Both the position numbers and the translations under genes were made by a program. The notes below the pieces were generated by a model. The model was not told the origin of the DNA. It saw only the letters and a list, made by a program, of their open reading frames with translations, and searched no databases. A DNA stretch of 64,000 bases from Rhodococcus sp. RD6.2. GTDB taxonomy: Bacteria > Actinomycetota > Actinomycetes > Mycobacteriales > Mycobacteriaceae. The stretch spans positions 363,760 through 427,759 of the forward strand of contig NZ_CVQP01000006.1 in assembly GCF_001040705.1 (NCBI RefSeq). Reading direction: 5' to 3'. This document shows positions 25,333 to 35,129 of this stretch, piece after piece. How positions within the stretch are numbered: position 1 is the stretch's first letter; each line of letters starts with the position of its first letter.

Positions 25333-25767
25333 ATGATGGTTCTCGGACTCGTCACACTCGTCCTGCACGGAACGCTCGCGGGGCTGTACTACGCGTTCTC
25401 GATGTCGGTGATGCCGGGTCTGCGGGCCGTCGACGCGACCGCCGCCGGAGAGGCGATGAGCGGCATCAATCGAAAGATCCAGACGCCGTGGCTGTTCGTG
25501 CCGTTTCTCGGTGCCCCGGTCGCGGCGCTCGTCGCGGGATTCCTGGCGTCGGGGGAGGCGGCGCCCTGGTACTTCTCCGCGGCAGGCGTCAACCTCGTCG
25601 GATCGCTCGTCGTCACCGCCGCGATCAACGTCCCGCTCAACAATGCACTCGACGCCGGTCGAATCACCTTCGGTGACTACGCTCCGCGCTGGACGGCTTT
25701 CAACACGGTGCGTGCGGTCGCGACGGTGGCCTCGCTCGTCCTGGTGGGTGTTGCACTCACGCGGTGA
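25333..25767 (+). CDS. DUF1772 (anthrone-oxygenase-like) membrane protein
   Basis: The 144-residue protein has four hydrophobic segments (about 2-20, 55-75, 80-100, 120-142). The conserved N-P-N-type polar residues of the family are visible in INVPLNNALDAG. Some members participate in aromatic oxygenation, but most bacterial copies have no known role. Its stop is followed by a terminator shared with accD6. Confidence 0.75.
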   Translation: MMVLGLVTLVLHGTLAGLYYAFSMSVMPGLRAVDATAAGEAMSGINRKIQTPWLFVPFLGAPVAALVAGFLASGEAAPWYFSAAGVNLVGSLVVTAAINVPLNNALDAGRITFGDYAPRWTAFNTVRAVATVASLVLVGVALTR

Positions 25768-25780
25768 CGAAACGCCGAAC

Positions 25781-25808
25781 GCGGGTGCGCCCTGGTGGGC
25801 ACACCCGC
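25781..25808. terminator. Terminator between the DUF1772 gene and accD6
   Basis: GCGGGTG and, after one mismatch, GCCC pair with GGGC and CACCCGC around a TGGT loop (25781-25808). Located between the two convergent stop codons. Confidence 0.7.
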
Positions 25809-25827
25809 GCTCGCGAGAAATCGCCGT

Positions 25828-27261
25828 TTACAGCGGAATGTTCTTGTGCTGTCCGCGGCGGGCGGGAGCGGCAGCCAACGCCGCCGTGAGCAGGCTGCGC
25901 GTCTGCGCCGGCTCGATCAACTCGTCGACGACACCGATCGAGATGGCCCGTCCGACACCGCCCGCGATCGCCTCGTGCTCGGCGGCGAGGCGGTCGTGCA
26001 GCGCCTCGCGCTCCTCCTCCGGGGCGGCCGCGAGGGCCCGCTTGTGGAGGATGCCGACGGCGGCCTTCGCGCCCATGACGGCGACCTCGGCCTCCGGCCA
26101 CGCGTACACCTTGGTGGCGCCGAGCGCGCGTGAGTTCATGGCGATGTAGGCGCCGCCGTAGATCTTTCGGGTCACCAGGGTGACGCGGGGAACCGTGGCC
26201 TCGGCGAACGCATGCAGCAACTTGGCGCCGCGCCGCACCACGCCCTCCCACTCCTGGCTGACGCCGGGCAGGTAACCGGGCACGTCGACGATGACGACGA
26301 GCGGGATGCCGAACGCGTCGCACAGTCGGACGAAGCGTGCGGCCTTCTCGGCGCTCTCCGAGTTCAGGCACCCGCCGAGACGCAGGGGATTGTTCGCGAT
26401 GACACCGACGGTGCGGCCACCCATGCGGCCGATGCCGGTGACGATGCTGCGGGCCCAGTTGCCTTGCAGCTCTTCGAGGCTCGACTCGCCGTCCACATTG
26501 TCGAGAAGCTCGTGCACGATCGGGCGGACGTCGTAGGCGCGCTTGGCCGACTCCGGCATCAGCGCGCGCAGGTCGGTGTCGCCGCGGCGGGCCGCGTCCA
26601 GGTCGAACTCGCCCTGGTCGGCGATCATCGACACGAGTCGGCGTGCTCGGTGCAGTGCATCGAGTTCGTCGCGTGCCGCGATGTGGGCGACACCGGACTT
26701 CTTGGTGTGGGTCGCGGGACCGCCGAGGGACTCCATGTCGACCTGCTCGCCGGTCACCGAGCGCACGACGTCGGGGCCGGTGACGAACACGCGGCCCTCC
26801 GGGGCCATGATCACGACGTCGGTCAGTGCCGGTCCGTAGGCGGCGCCGCCCGCGGCGAAGCCGAGGACGACGGAAATCTGGGGGATGAGGCCGGACGCGC
26901 GCACCATGGCTTCGAACACGAGGCCGACGGCGTGCAGGGCTTCGACGCCCTCCGCCAGGCGGGCCCCGCCCGAGTGCCAGACGCCGACGATCGGAACCTG
27001 ATCTTCGATCGCGGCGTCGATCGCCGCGACGATGTGCTTGCAGCCCTCCACTCCCATCGCGCCGCCCATCACGGTGGCGTCGGAGCAGTAGGCGATGGTG
27101 CGGACGCCGTCGATCTCACCGGACGCGGCGAGCACACCGGACTTGTCGCGGGGATGCAATGCGACTGTGGTGCCGGCGTCGAACAGCTTCTCGAGCCGGG
27201 CCAGGGGATCACGGGGGTCGAGCTGCGTGTCGGATCTGGTGATCGGATCAAGAATGGTCAT
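25828..27261 (-). CDS. accD6: Acetyl/propionyl-CoA carboxylase beta subunit AccD6
   Basis: Carboxyltransferase subunit supplying malonyl-CoA to FAS-I/FAS-II. The 477-residue product is full length. Crotonase-fold oxyanion motifs are present: SGGARLAEGVEAL and FAAGGAAYGPALTD in the N-terminal half, and NSRALGATKVYAWPEAEV with VMGAKAAVGIL in the C-terminal half. It is the last gene of the FAS-II cluster, as in M. tuberculosis (Rv2247). It is separated from kasA by 95 bases with a strong stem-loop and has its own GGAGGACC RBS. Confidence 0.93.
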   Translation of the reverse strand: MTILDPITRSDTQLDPRDPLARLEKLFDAGTTVALHPRDKSGVLAASGEIDGVRTIAYCSDATVMGGAMGVEGCKHIVAAIDAAIEDQVPIVGVWHSGGARLAEGVEALHAVGLVFEAMVRASGLIPQISVVLGFAAGGAAYGPALTDVVIMAPEGRVFVTGPDVVRSVTGEQVDMESLGGPATHTKKSGVAHIAARDELDALHRARRLVSMIADQGEFDLDAARRGDTDLRALMPESAKRAYDVRPIVHELLDNVDGESSLEELQGNWARSIVTGIGRMGGRTVGVIANNPLRLGGCLNSESAEKAARFVRLCDAFGIPLVVIVDVPGYLPGVSQEWEGVVRRGAKLLHAFAEATVPRVTLVTRKIYGGAYIAMNSRALGATKVYAWPEAEVAVMGAKAAVGILHKRALAAAPEEEREALHDRLAAEHEAIAGGVGRAISIGVVDELIEPAQTRSLLTAALAAAPARRGQHKNIPL

Positions 27262-27303
27262 CGCCGGTCCTCCTTCATGCGAGCCGCTGACTGCGGAGTG
27301 GGT

Positions 27304-27336
27304 GGTGAGGGGCTCGGTGGAACCGAGCCCCTCACC
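27304..27336. terminator. Strong stem-loop between kasA and accD6
   Basis: 15-bp perfect stem (27304-27318 with 27322-27336), 3-base loop, no T-run. It stands inside what is otherwise a polycistronic cluster, so it may attenuate or process the message and reduce accD6 expression relative to kasA. Confidence 0.65.
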
Positions 27337-27356
27337 GTCTAGCTGAAGCCGATCCG

Positions 27357-28610
27357 TCAGGCGCGGCCGAAGGCGAGCGCAACGTTGTGCCCACCGAATC
27401 CGAACGAGTTGTTGAGTGCGAAATCGATCTGGCCGCTGCGGGGTTCACCCTTGACGACGTCGAGGTCGATCTCTGGATCCTGATTCTCGAGATTGAGCGT
27501 GGGGGGAATGACCCCGTCACGCACACTCAGGACCGTGAGCACTGCCTCGAGCGCGCCGACGGCGCCGATCGAGTGCCCAAGTGCGGACTTCGGTGCATAC
27601 ACCGCGGCATGATTGCCGACCGCGGCGTTGATCGCCCTCGCCTCGGCGATGTCGCCGATGGGAGTGGCGGTCGCGTGGGCGTTGACGAAGCTGATGTCCG
27701 ACTTCGACAGGCCGGCATTCTGGATGGCGCGGGTCATCGCCCGTGCCGCTCCGGTGCCGTCGGGGTGCGGCGCCACGATGTGGTAGCCGTCCGACGTGAT
27801 GCCCGCACCCAGCAGTCGCGCGTGGATGGTGGCACCGCGGGCCTTTGCATGCTCCTCGGTTTCGAGGACCATCATCGCGCCGGCCTCGCCGAAGACGAAC
27901 CCGTCACGATCCTTGTCGAACGGCCGCGAGGCGCCCGCCGGATCGTCGTTGCGCGTGCTCAGTGCACGCATCATCGCGAAGCTCGCGGTCGCGACGGCGT
28001 CGAGTTGCCCCTCGACGCCACCGGCCACCACGATGTCGGCGTCGCCGAGCGCGATCATCCGGTACGCGTGCGCGATCGCTTCCGAACCCGACGAACATGC
28101 CGAGACCGGAGTGATGACGCCTGCGCGGGCACCGAGCTCGAGTCCGACCGTTGCAGCCGGACCGTTCGGCATGACCATCTGAACGGCGAACGGGGACACC
28201 TTGCGGTAACCGCCGGTGTTCAGCTTGTCGACCGCGTCGATCAGCGCCTCGCCGCCACCGAGACCGGTGCCGATGACGACACCGAGGCGGTCCTTGTCGA
28301 CCTCGGGGCTGCCTGCGCCCTGCCACACGGCACGGCTCAGGGTCAGAGCCACGCGCTCGGCGAACGCCATGCGGCGGACCTCGACGCGGGTCAGGCCCTC
28401 GTCGGGGCTCACCTTGAGGCGGCCGCCGATACGGACCGGGAGGTCGTACTCGTCGACGAAACCGTCGAGCGTGCCGATTCCGCTTTCACCGGCGAGCAGC
28501 GACTTCCACGTGGCATCCACGTCACCCGCGAGTGACGTCGTGGCTGCCAGGCTGGTGACTACGACGTTGGGCAACGTGCGGGGAGAGGTGGAGGACACGT
28601 CGAGGCTCAC
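27357..28610 (-). CDS. kasA: Beta-ketoacyl-ACP synthase (KasA-type), FAS-II
   Basis: Elongates meromycolate precursors on AcpM. The 417-residue product has Cys172 in [10 protein letters not shown] as the acyl site, and His residues in VNAHATATP (about 312) and SALGHSIG (about 346). It ends in the thiolase-fold [10 protein letters not shown]. The GTG overlaps the acpM stop (GTGA). Only one KAS gene is present here, whereas M. tuberculosis has kasA and kasB side by side. That fits the shorter mycolates of Rhodococcus. Confidence 0.93.
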   Translation of the reverse strand: MSLDVSSTSPRTLPNVVVTSLAATTSLAGDVDATWKSLLAGESGIGTLDGFVDEYDLPVRIGGRLKVSPDEGLTRVEVRRMAFAERVALTLSRAVWQGAGSPEVDKDRLGVVIGTGLGGGEALIDAVDKLNTGGYRKVSPFAVQMVMPNGPAATVGLELGARAGVITPVSACSSGSEAIAHAYRMIALGDADIVVAGGVEGQLDAVATASFAMMRALSTRNDDPAGASRPFDKDRDGFVFGEAGAMMVLETEEHAKARGATIHARLLGAGITSDGYHIVAPHPDGTGAARAMTRAIQNAGLSKSDISFVNAHATATPIGDIAEARAINAAVGNHAAVYAPKSALGHSIGAVGALEAVLTVLSVRDGVIPPTLNLENQDPEIDLDVVKGEPRSGQIDFALNNSFGFGGHNVALAFGRA

Positions 28611-28885
28611 TCGCCGTCGGTGCCGGTCTGGACGCCTTCGGCCTCGAGCTTCTGGGTGTACGCGACGGCGTCACCGACGGTGCGCAGGCTGGCGAGATCC
28701 TCGTCCGGGATCTTCACGCCGTACTTGTCTTCCATCTGGACGGCGATCTCGACCATGGACAGCGAGTCGATGTCGAGGTCGTCGACGAAGGCCTTCTCGA
28801 TGGTCACCTCGGACGGCTCGATGCCGGTGACCTCTTCGATGATCTCGGCGATGCCGGCGATGATTTCTTCCTGAGTGTGTGCCAC
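28607..28885 (-). CDS. acpM: Meromycolate extension acyl carrier protein
   Basis: The 92-residue acidic ACP carries Ser41 in the DIDSLSM phosphopantetheine site. The C-terminal extension after the four-helix core (about 80-92) is typical of AcpM rather than a generic ACP. It carries growing acyl chains for KasA. GAAGGGAGCC precedes the ATG. It is 120 bases downstream of fabD and translationally coupled to kasA. Confidence 0.95.
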   Translation of the reverse strand: MAHTQEEIIAGIAEIIEEVTGIEPSEVTIEKAFVDDLDIDSLSMVEIAVQMEDKYGVKIPDEDLASLRTVGDAVAYTQKLEAEGVQTGTDGE

Positions 28886-29005
28886 GGGGTGGCTCCCTTC
28901 GTGATGGTGTTATTTATCGGGTCCTGCGTTCGGCCGATGTTCAGACCGGCCGAGTGATGCAAGTTGTGGGGTCTATCAGTTACACGGTGTGGGGGCCGTG
29001 TTCGC

Positions 29006-29923
29006 TCAGACGAGTTGGGCGAACTGAGCGAGCCCGTCCAGGTCGGCGGGGGTCTTCAGGGCGAGCGTGGGCGTGCCCTTCATCTCGCGCTTGGCGATAC
29101 CGACCAGGGTTCCGGCCGGAGGCAGTTCGACGACCGCCGTCGTCTCCGCGTTCCGCAGGTATTCGCTGCACAGATCCCACCGCACGGGACGGGTGACCTG
29201 CGCGGCCAGCTTCGACAGGGCGTCGGCACCGGAGGTGACGGGCTGCCCGTCCGCGTTGGACAGCAGCGTGTGGGTCGGATCGCCCGGGACGATCCGGGAG
29301 GCGGCCTCGGTGACCGCGTCCTGGGCCGGTCCCATGAACCGGGTGTGGAAAGCGCCCGCAACGGGAAGTGCACGAACCCGAGCCTTCTCCGGCGGATTCG
29401 CGGCGAGTTCCTCGAGCTGGGTGAGCAGGCCGGCCGCGACGATCTGGCCGGCCGCGTTGCGGTTGGCCGGTTCGAGGTCGAGTTCGGCGAGCCGGGCGAG
29501 GACTGCTTCCTCGTCGCCGCCGAGCACAGCGGACATGCCGGTCGGCTCGAGTGCGCACGCCTTCGCCATCTCCGCGCCACGGATCGCGGCAAGGGTGACG
29601 GCGTCGTCCGCCGTGATCACGCCGGCGATGGCCGCTGCGGCGAGTTCACCGACCGAGTGTCCGGCAGCGACGAATGTCGCGGGAAGCTCGCCACGACGTT
29701 CGAGCTCCTCGAAGGCGAGCAGCGCGGACGCCACGACGAGTGGCTGGGTCACGGCGGTGTCGGTGATTTCCTCCGCCGTGGCGGTGGTGCCGAGGCGGAC
29801 GAGATCGAGACCGGCTGCCTTCGACCAGATCGCAAGGCGATCAGCGGTGCCCGGCAGCTCCAGCCAAGGGCTGAGCATGCCGGGGCTTTGGGACCCCTGA
29901 CCCGGGGCGAGCATCGCAATCAC
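29006..29923 (-). CDS. fabD: Malonyl-CoA:ACP transacylase
   Basis: Loads malonate on AcpM. The 305-residue product from GTG 29923 starts VIAMLAPGQGSQSPGM. Nucleophile Ser90 lies in AAGHSVGE, the substrate Arg is in MAKACALEPTGM context, and His in VAGAFHTRFM. The upstream open frame (to 30262) overlaps mabR and has no family similarity. First gene of the FAS-II operon proper. A palindrome 69 bases upstream may be the MabR site. Confidence 0.93.
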   Translation of the reverse strand: MIAMLAPGQGSQSPGMLSPWLELPGTADRLAIWSKAAGLDLVRLGTTATAEEITDTAVTQPLVVASALLAFEELERRGELPATFVAAGHSVGELAAAAIAGVITADDAVTLAAIRGAEMAKACALEPTGMSAVLGGDEEAVLARLAELDLEPANRNAAGQIVAAGLLTQLEELAANPPEKARVRALPVAGAFHTRFMGPAQDAVTEAASRIVPGDPTHTLLSNADGQPVTSGADALSKLAAQVTRPVRWDLCSEYLRNAETTAVVELPPAGTLVGIAKREMKGTPTLALKTPADLDGLAQFAQLV

Positions 29924-29991
29924 AGGAATAAGGGAACACTGAGAGGACCGGTTTGCGGGGTGTTGTTGACCATGAACCTTGGACGGGTGTT

Positions 29992-30005
29992 TTGGAGGGT
30001 TCCAA
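29992..30005. promoter_or_regulatory. Palindrome upstream of fabD, candidate MabR site
   Basis: Perfect TTGGA-N4-TCCAA inverted repeat between the mabR stop and the fabD start, in a locally AT-rich stretch. MabR is known to bind the FAS-II promoter upstream of fabD in mycobacteria. Linking this palindrome to MabR is an inference from position. Confidence 0.5.
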
Positions 30006-30051
30006 CAAAAGCGCAAGTCGAGGCCCAGCATCGTACGGGAGCGATTCGTCG

Positions 30052-31413
30052 TTACAGCTGGTTCTCCGAACTTGTGATGGATGTTATTGGTGTGACGGAA
30101 AGCGAAGGTTTGTAGTGATTTCGAGTCAGCCTTCCCACTGTTGCTGCAATACGGAGAACGTAAGCGTCTCGCGGGGTGGTCGGATCGCGGCCGGTGATCT
30201 CCGCGATCTTCTTCAGGCGATACCGGACAGTATTTGGATGGACGAACAGTTGCCGGGCGCATGTCTCGACGGCGGCGCCGCAGTCCATGTAGGCGTCGAG
30301 AGTGTCCGACAGCACCGACCCGGCGGTTTCCAGGGGACGCACCAACTGGTCGTACAGGGCATCGAGAGCGGCCCGATCGCCGAGGAGTGCCCGCTCGGGG
30401 AGTAGCTCGCCCGCGTGCACCGGACGGGGAGCGCCGCGCCAGCCGGGAACCGCGTCCATGCCTGCGAGCGCCTCGACCGCGCTGAAGTGGGCCGCGCCGA
30501 GCGTCCCCGTCGTCGGTCCGATCACCACCGGCCCCGGGGAGAACGCCGCAAGCAGGTCGTTGAGGAAAGGCCGATTCTCCGGCGTCGGTCTGACGTCGCC
30601 GCTCACCACCGTCACCAAGCGCGACCCTTGCACCACCGCGAGGGCCGCACGGTCGTGGCGCTGCGCCACGACGTGGACCGTGCCGACCACCGAGACGCCC
30701 TGATCCGGAGGCGGTGTCCCGACGAGGACGGTCGCAGGCGCGTTCGCGTCCCAGTTGAGGGTCGCCGCACGCGAGAGCATGTCCGGGCCGGTGTCACCGC
30801 GCACCACGGCGTCCACCACGAGCGCCTCGAGCCTGGTGTCCCACGCGCCGCGGGACTCCGCCGCGCTCGCGTACACCGATGCCGCCGTGAACCCCAGTTC
30901 GCGGCCGTACCGCAGAACCGCCTCCGTCAGCGCGATCAACTGCTGATCGTTGCGGGCGAGCGCCGGAAGCCATTGCTCGAAGAACTCCATCGCGACCCGG
31001 ACCATGTCGACGGTCTGCCGCAGCGTCAGCCGCCGGGCCAGGTCCTGCGGAATCACCTGGAACGCGTCGAGGCTGAACCGCATGTCGCTGTCGGCGGGGT
31101 TCTGCAACCAGTCGAGGAAGTTGACGATGGCCGTCTGCACCAGCAACTGCACACTGGCTCGCTGGTCGGCGTCGAGATCGTCGAAGAACGGCAGCTGTGC
31201 CTGCATCGAGGTCACGGCCTCGGTGGACAGCCGCCCCGAGAACTGCTTGACCCGGCGCAGCAGGGCGTCGGGCAGGGGATTGCGCTGCACACGCTGCCGG
31301 ACGAACGGTGGCGGCGAGGCAGGTGAGCGCCCTGCCGGTGCGGGCGTTACCGCTGCGTCGCCGTCACGCACGTCGGTCGCCTCGACCTGCGGCTCCGCGT
31401 CCTCGTCACCCAT
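30052..31413 (-). CDS. mabR: PucR-type FAS-II regulator MabR
   Basis: The 453-residue protein has a C-terminal PucR HTH (about 380-425: CARQLFVHPNTVRYRLKKI). Its N-terminal half resembles mycobacterial Rv2242, including LRRVKQFSGRLSTEAV and the middle GGDEF-related fold. In M. tuberculosis this protein controls the fabD-acpM-kasA-kasB-accD6 operon in response to long-chain acyl-CoA. The N-terminal 40 residues are Pro/Ala-rich and low complexity. It lies between aceE and fabD exactly as in mycobacteria. Confidence 0.88.
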   Translation of the reverse strand: MGDEDAEPQVEATDVRDGDAAVTPAPAGRSPASPPPFVRQRVQRNPLPDALLRRVKQFSGRLSTEAVTSMQAQLPFFDDLDADQRASVQLLVQTAIVNFLDWLQNPADSDMRFSLDAFQVIPQDLARRLTLRQTVDMVRVAMEFFEQWLPALARNDQQLIALTEAVLRYGRELGFTAASVYASAAESRGAWDTRLEALVVDAVVRGDTGPDMLSRAATLNWDANAPATVLVGTPPPDQGVSVVGTVHVVAQRHDRAALAVVQGSRLVTVVSGDVRPTPENRPFLNDLLAAFSPGPVVIGPTTGTLGAAHFSAVEALAGMDAVPGWRGAPRPVHAGELLPERALLGDRAALDALYDQLVRPLETAGSVLSDTLDAYMDCGAAVETCARQLFVHPNTVRYRLKKIAEITGRDPTTPRDAYVLRIAATVGRLTRNHYKPSLSVTPITSITSSENQL

Positions 31414-31476
31414 GACACCGAAACCTACGCCACCGCCGGCCCCGCGTTGTGCGCCACGGCCCGACCGTTACACAGG

Positions 31477-31511
31477 CGACGCCCCGCCGCCGAGTCGGTG
31501 GCGGGGCGTCG
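31477..31511. terminator. Terminator after aceE
   Basis: 12-bp perfect outer stem (31477-31488 with 31500-31511) with an inner CCGA/TCGG pairing. It follows the aceE stop on the minus strand, and mabR starts about 64 bases further on. Confidence 0.75.
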
Positions 31512-31550
31512 AGTGACCGTGCGGATCAGGCGCGACCCGGGCCGTGTGGA

Positions 31551-34370
31551 TCAGGCGCTGCCCGGATCCTTCATCGACGTCGGCGCGGCGAGGACGTCGT
31601 CGATGCGGTACTGCTTCGCCGCAGCGGCGGGCGTGTTGTGCTCGACCTTCCCCTCGCGGGCGAGGCCGGCGAGCGCCGCGACGGCAATCGACTCGGCGTC
31701 GACGTTGAAGAACCGTCGCGCCGCCGTACGGGTGTCGGAGAAACCGAACCCGTCGGTGCCGAGGGTCGTGTAGTCGCCGGGCACCCACTGCCGGATCTGG
31801 TCCGGCACGGCGCGCATCCAGTCGGAGGCGGCGACGAACGGGCCCTCCGCGCCGGCGAGCACCGACGCGATGTACGGCACCGGAGCCGGACGGTCGGGAT
31901 TGCGCAGGCCCTGGCGATCGCATTCGAGTCCCTCGCGGCGAAGCTCGCCCCACGACGTCACCGACCACACGTCGGCCGCGACACCCCAGTCGTCGGCCAG
32001 CAGCTGCGCGGCACGCAGGCCTTCCGGCATCCCGACACCGGACACCAGGATCTGTGCTCGCGGTCCCGTTCCCTGCGACTTCTGGTACAGGTAGATGCCC
32101 TTGAGGAGGCCCTCGACGTCGAGGTCCGCCGGCTCGGCGGGCTGCACGTACGGCTCGTTGTAGATCGTCAGGTAGTAGAAGACGTTCTCGCCGCCGAACC
32201 CGGGGGTTCCGGGAGTGCCGCCGTACATGCGGCGGATGCCGTCCCGGACGATGTGCGCGATCTCGTAGGAGAACGCCGGGTCGTAGGTGACAGCCGCCGG
32301 ATTGGTGGACGCCAGCAGCAGCGAGTGCCCGTCCGCGTGCTGCAGGCCCTCGCCGGTCAGGGTCGTGCGACCCGCGGTGGCGCCGAGGACGAAGCCGCGA
32401 GCCATCTGGTCGGCGGCGGCCCACAGGCCGTCGCCGGTGCGTTGGAACCCGAACATCGAATAGAAGATGTACAGCGGGATCATCGGCTCGCCGTGCGTCG
32501 CGTAGGACGAACCGACCGCGGTGAACGACGCCGTCGAGCCGGCCTCGTTGATGCCCTCGTGCAGGATCTGCCCGACGCTGGACTCCTTGTACGCCAGCAT
32601 CAGTTCGGCGTCGACGGACGTGTACAGCTGCCCGTTGCGGTTGTAGATCTTCAGCGACGGGAACCACGAGTCCATACCGAAGGTGCGGGCCTCGTCCGGG
32701 ATGATCGGGACGATCCGGTGGCCGATCTCCTTGTCGCGCAGCAGTTCCTTGATGACGCGCACCAACGCCATCGTCGTCGCGACCTCCTGCTTGCCGGATC
32801 CCTTACGGATCGGGTCGAGCGCGGAGATGTCCGGAACCGGCAGGGGAGCGGCGTCGGTGCGACGGGACGGCAGGAAGCCGCCGAGTTGCCTGCGGCGCTC
32901 GAGCATGTACCGGATCTCCGGCGCGTCCGGCCCGGGGTGGTAGTACGGCGGAAGGTAGGGGTCCTTCTCGAGTTCGGCGTCCGAGATCGGGATGCGCTGC
33001 AGGTCGCGGAACGCCTTCAGATCGTCGAGCGTCAGCTTCTTCATCTGGTGCGTCGCGTTGCGGCCCTCGAAGTGCTTGCCGAGGGTGTAGCCCTTGATCG
33101 TGTGCGCCAGGATGACCGTCGGCTGGCCCTTGTGCGCCATCGCGGCGGCGTAGGCCGCGTGGATCTTGCGGTAGTCGTGGCCGCCGCGCTTGAGGTTCCA
33201 GATCTCCTGGTCCGACAGGTCCTTGACCAGTTCCTTGGTGCGCGGGTCGCGGCCGAAGAAGTGCTCGCGGACGTACCCGCCGTCGTTGGCCTTGTACGTC
33301 TGGTAGTCGCCGTCCGGGGTGACGTTCATCAGGTTGACCAGCGCGCCGTCCTTGTCGGCGTGCAGCAGCGAGTCCCACTCGCGACCCCACACGACCTTGA
33401 TGACGTTCCAGCCGGCGCCGCGGAAGAAGGACTCCAGCTCCTGGATGATCTTGCCGTTGCCGCGGACCGGACCGTCGAGGCGCTGCAGGTTGCAGTTGAC
33501 GACGAACGTGAGGTTGTCGAGGCCCTCCGTGGCCGCGACGTGCGCGAGACCACGCGACTCCGGCTCGTCCATCTCGCCGTCGCCGAGGAACGCCCACACG
33601 TGCTGCTGCGAGGTGTCCTTGATGCCGCGATCGTGCAGGTAGTGGTTGAAACGGGCCTGGTAGATGGCGTTCATCGGGCCCAGGCCCATCGACACCGTCG
33701 GGAACTCCCAGAAATCGGGCAGCAGCCGCGGGTGCGGGTAGGAGGGGAGGCCGCCGCCCGAATCGGCGTGCGAGGCCTCCTGTCGGAAGCCGTCCATCTG
33801 CGAGGGCGGGATCCGGCCCTCGAGGAACGCGCGGGCGTAGATGCCGGGGGAGGCGTGGCCCTGGACGAAGATGTGGTCTCCGCCGCCGGGGTGGTCCTTG
33901 CCGCGGAAGAAGTGGTTGAACCCGACCTCGTACAGCGCGGCGGACGAGGCGTACGTGGAGATGTGGCCGCCGACGCCGACGCCGGGGCGCTGCGCGCGGT
34001 GCACCATGACCGCCGCGTTCCAGCGGATCCAGGCGCGGTACCGGCGCTCGACCTCCTCGTCGCCGGGGAACCACGGCTCGTTCTCGGTCGGAATGGTGTT
34101 GACGAAATCGGTGGAGGTCAACGCGGGAATCGACACGCGGTTCTCGCCTGCGCGCTCGAGCAGTCGCAGCATCAGATAGCGTGCGCGCGCCGGCCCGGAA
34201 CGCTCCAGCAGATCGTCGAAGCTCTCGATCCATTCACCGGTCTCGTCCGGATCGATGTCGGGGAGATAAGACGCGACACCCTCTCGGATGACGCGAACCC
34301 GGCCGTCGGAACCGGGGGTGGGACCGGGCGTTGCTGGAGATACCGGGTCCTGGATCTGCTCGGACAACAT
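31551..34370 (-). CDS. aceE: Pyruvate dehydrogenase E1 component (homodimeric)
   Basis: Decarboxylates pyruvate and acetylates the lipoyl group of E2. The 939-residue product is full length. The ThDP motif is [12 protein letters not shown], with HP-type histidines in [12 protein letters not shown] and a transketolase-like central domain ([17 protein letters not shown]). ATG 34370 has GAGGAGC upstream. In actinobacteria AceE forms a hybrid with the 2-oxoglutarate dehydrogenase subunits. It heads the cluster, divergent from the DUF3052 gene, with a 285-base intergenic region in which I find no confident operator. Confidence 0.95.
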   Translation of the reverse strand: MLSEQIQDPVSPATPGPTPGSDGRVRVIREGVASYLPDIDPDETGEWIESFDDLLERSGPARARYLMLRLLERAGENRVSIPALTSTDFVNTIPTENEPWFPGDEEVERRYRAWIRWNAAVMVHRAQRPGVGVGGHISTYASSAALYEVGFNHFFRGKDHPGGGDHIFVQGHASPGIYARAFLEGRIPPSQMDGFRQEASHADSGGGLPSYPHPRLLPDFWEFPTVSMGLGPMNAIYQARFNHYLHDRGIKDTSQQHVWAFLGDGEMDEPESRGLAHVAATEGLDNLTFVVNCNLQRLDGPVRGNGKIIQELESFFRGAGWNVIKVVWGREWDSLLHADKDGALVNLMNVTPDGDYQTYKANDGGYVREHFFGRDPRTKELVKDLSDQEIWNLKRGGHDYRKIHAAYAAAMAHKGQPTVILAHTIKGYTLGKHFEGRNATHQMKKLTLDDLKAFRDLQRIPISDAELEKDPYLPPYYHPGPDAPEIRYMLERRRQLGGFLPSRRTDAAPLPVPDISALDPIRKGSGKQEVATTMALVRVIKELLRDKEIGHRIVPIIPDEARTFGMDSWFPSLKIYNRNGQLYTSVDAELMLAYKESSVGQILHEGINEAGSTASFTAVGSSYATHGEPMIPLYIFYSMFGFQRTGDGLWAAADQMARGFVLGATAGRTTLTGEGLQHADGHSLLLASTNPAAVTYDPAFSYEIAHIVRDGIRRMYGGTPGTPGFGGENVFYYLTIYNEPYVQPAEPADLDVEGLLKGIYLYQKSQGTGPRAQILVSGVGMPEGLRAAQLLADDWGVAADVWSVTSWGELRREGLECDRQGLRNPDRPAPVPYIASVLAGAEGPFVAASDWMRAVPDQIRQWVPGDYTTLGTDGFGFSDTRTAARRFFNVDAESIAVAALAGLAREGKVEHNTPAAAAKQYRIDDVLAAPTSMKDPGSA

Positions 34371-34655
34371 TTGCTCCTCATCGCGGTGGACGCTCGGTGT
34401 GGCGTCCGTTCCAATCCGGTTCGCCAACTGTGACGGCGACCCGGTTCGTTCATGATGGTGATCTGCATCCAATCCTGCCAAACGGCATCGATCGCTGCGC
34501 GTGCGAGGGGCATTCGTCGCCTGTACGAACATTTGTTACCTCGAATCGGCGCGGCCCGCTTGCGCGAGCGGCCCCGAGCATGTTCGCTTTCACTACCGAT
34601 CACCACCGATCGGATGCTGGAGGTTCAGCTGTTTGACTTAGAGGAGGACACCACC

Positions 34656-35078
34656 GTGGTCGCCGCGGCCGACGCTCAGAACTACATCCAGAAGCTGGGC
34701 ATCACCGAAGACATGGCTGTGCAGGAACTGGGTTGGGACGAGGACACCGACGACGACCTGCGGTCCGCGGTGGAAGAAGTCATCGGTGGCGAGATGGTCG
34801 ACGAGGACTCCGACGAGGTGATCGACGTCGTCCTGCTGTGGTGGCGCGACGGTGACGGAGACCTCGTGGACGCCCTCATGGACGCCATCGTTCCGCTCAA
34901 CGACGAAGGCTTCGTCTGGGTCCTGACTCCAAAGACCGGACAGCCCGGCCATGTCGAACCCAGCGAGATCGCCGAGTCGGCCCCCACCGCGGGGCTGACG
35001 CAGACGTCCGCTGCCAATCTGGGATCCTGGTCGGGAAGCCGCCTGGTGCAGCCGAAAGCACGGCCCGCCAAGCGCTGA
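34656..35078 (+). CDS. DUF3052 family protein
   Basis: The 140-residue acidic protein from GTG 34656 has GAGGAGGA at -15 to -8. Residues 5-110 form the DUF3052 domain: IQKLGITEDMAVQELGWDED, then VVLLWWRDGDGDLVDALMDA. The tail is Ser/Ala/Lys-rich. It is the counterpart of Rv2239c, conserved between aceE and ahpE. Function unknown. Confidence 0.85.
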   Translation: MVAAADAQNYIQKLGITEDMAVQELGWDEDTDDDLRSAVEEVIGGEMVDEDSDEVIDVVLLWWRDGDGDLVDALMDAIVPLNDEGFVWVLTPKTGQPGHVEPSEIAESAPTAGLTQTSAANLGSWSGSRLVQPKARPAKR

Positions 35079-35129
35079 CAGGCTCTGCTGCGCCTGCCTC
35101 ACCGACATCGAAGATTCGAGGAGTTCGTC

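Noticed and set aside
31449-34433. A 994-codon open frame antisense to aceE, and similar long antisense frames opposite glyS, accD6, kasA and others
   Set aside because: GC-rich codon bias suppresses stops on the opposite strand. The translations are low-complexity Arg/Val/Leu-rich and show no domain, whereas the sense frames encode complete known enzymes.
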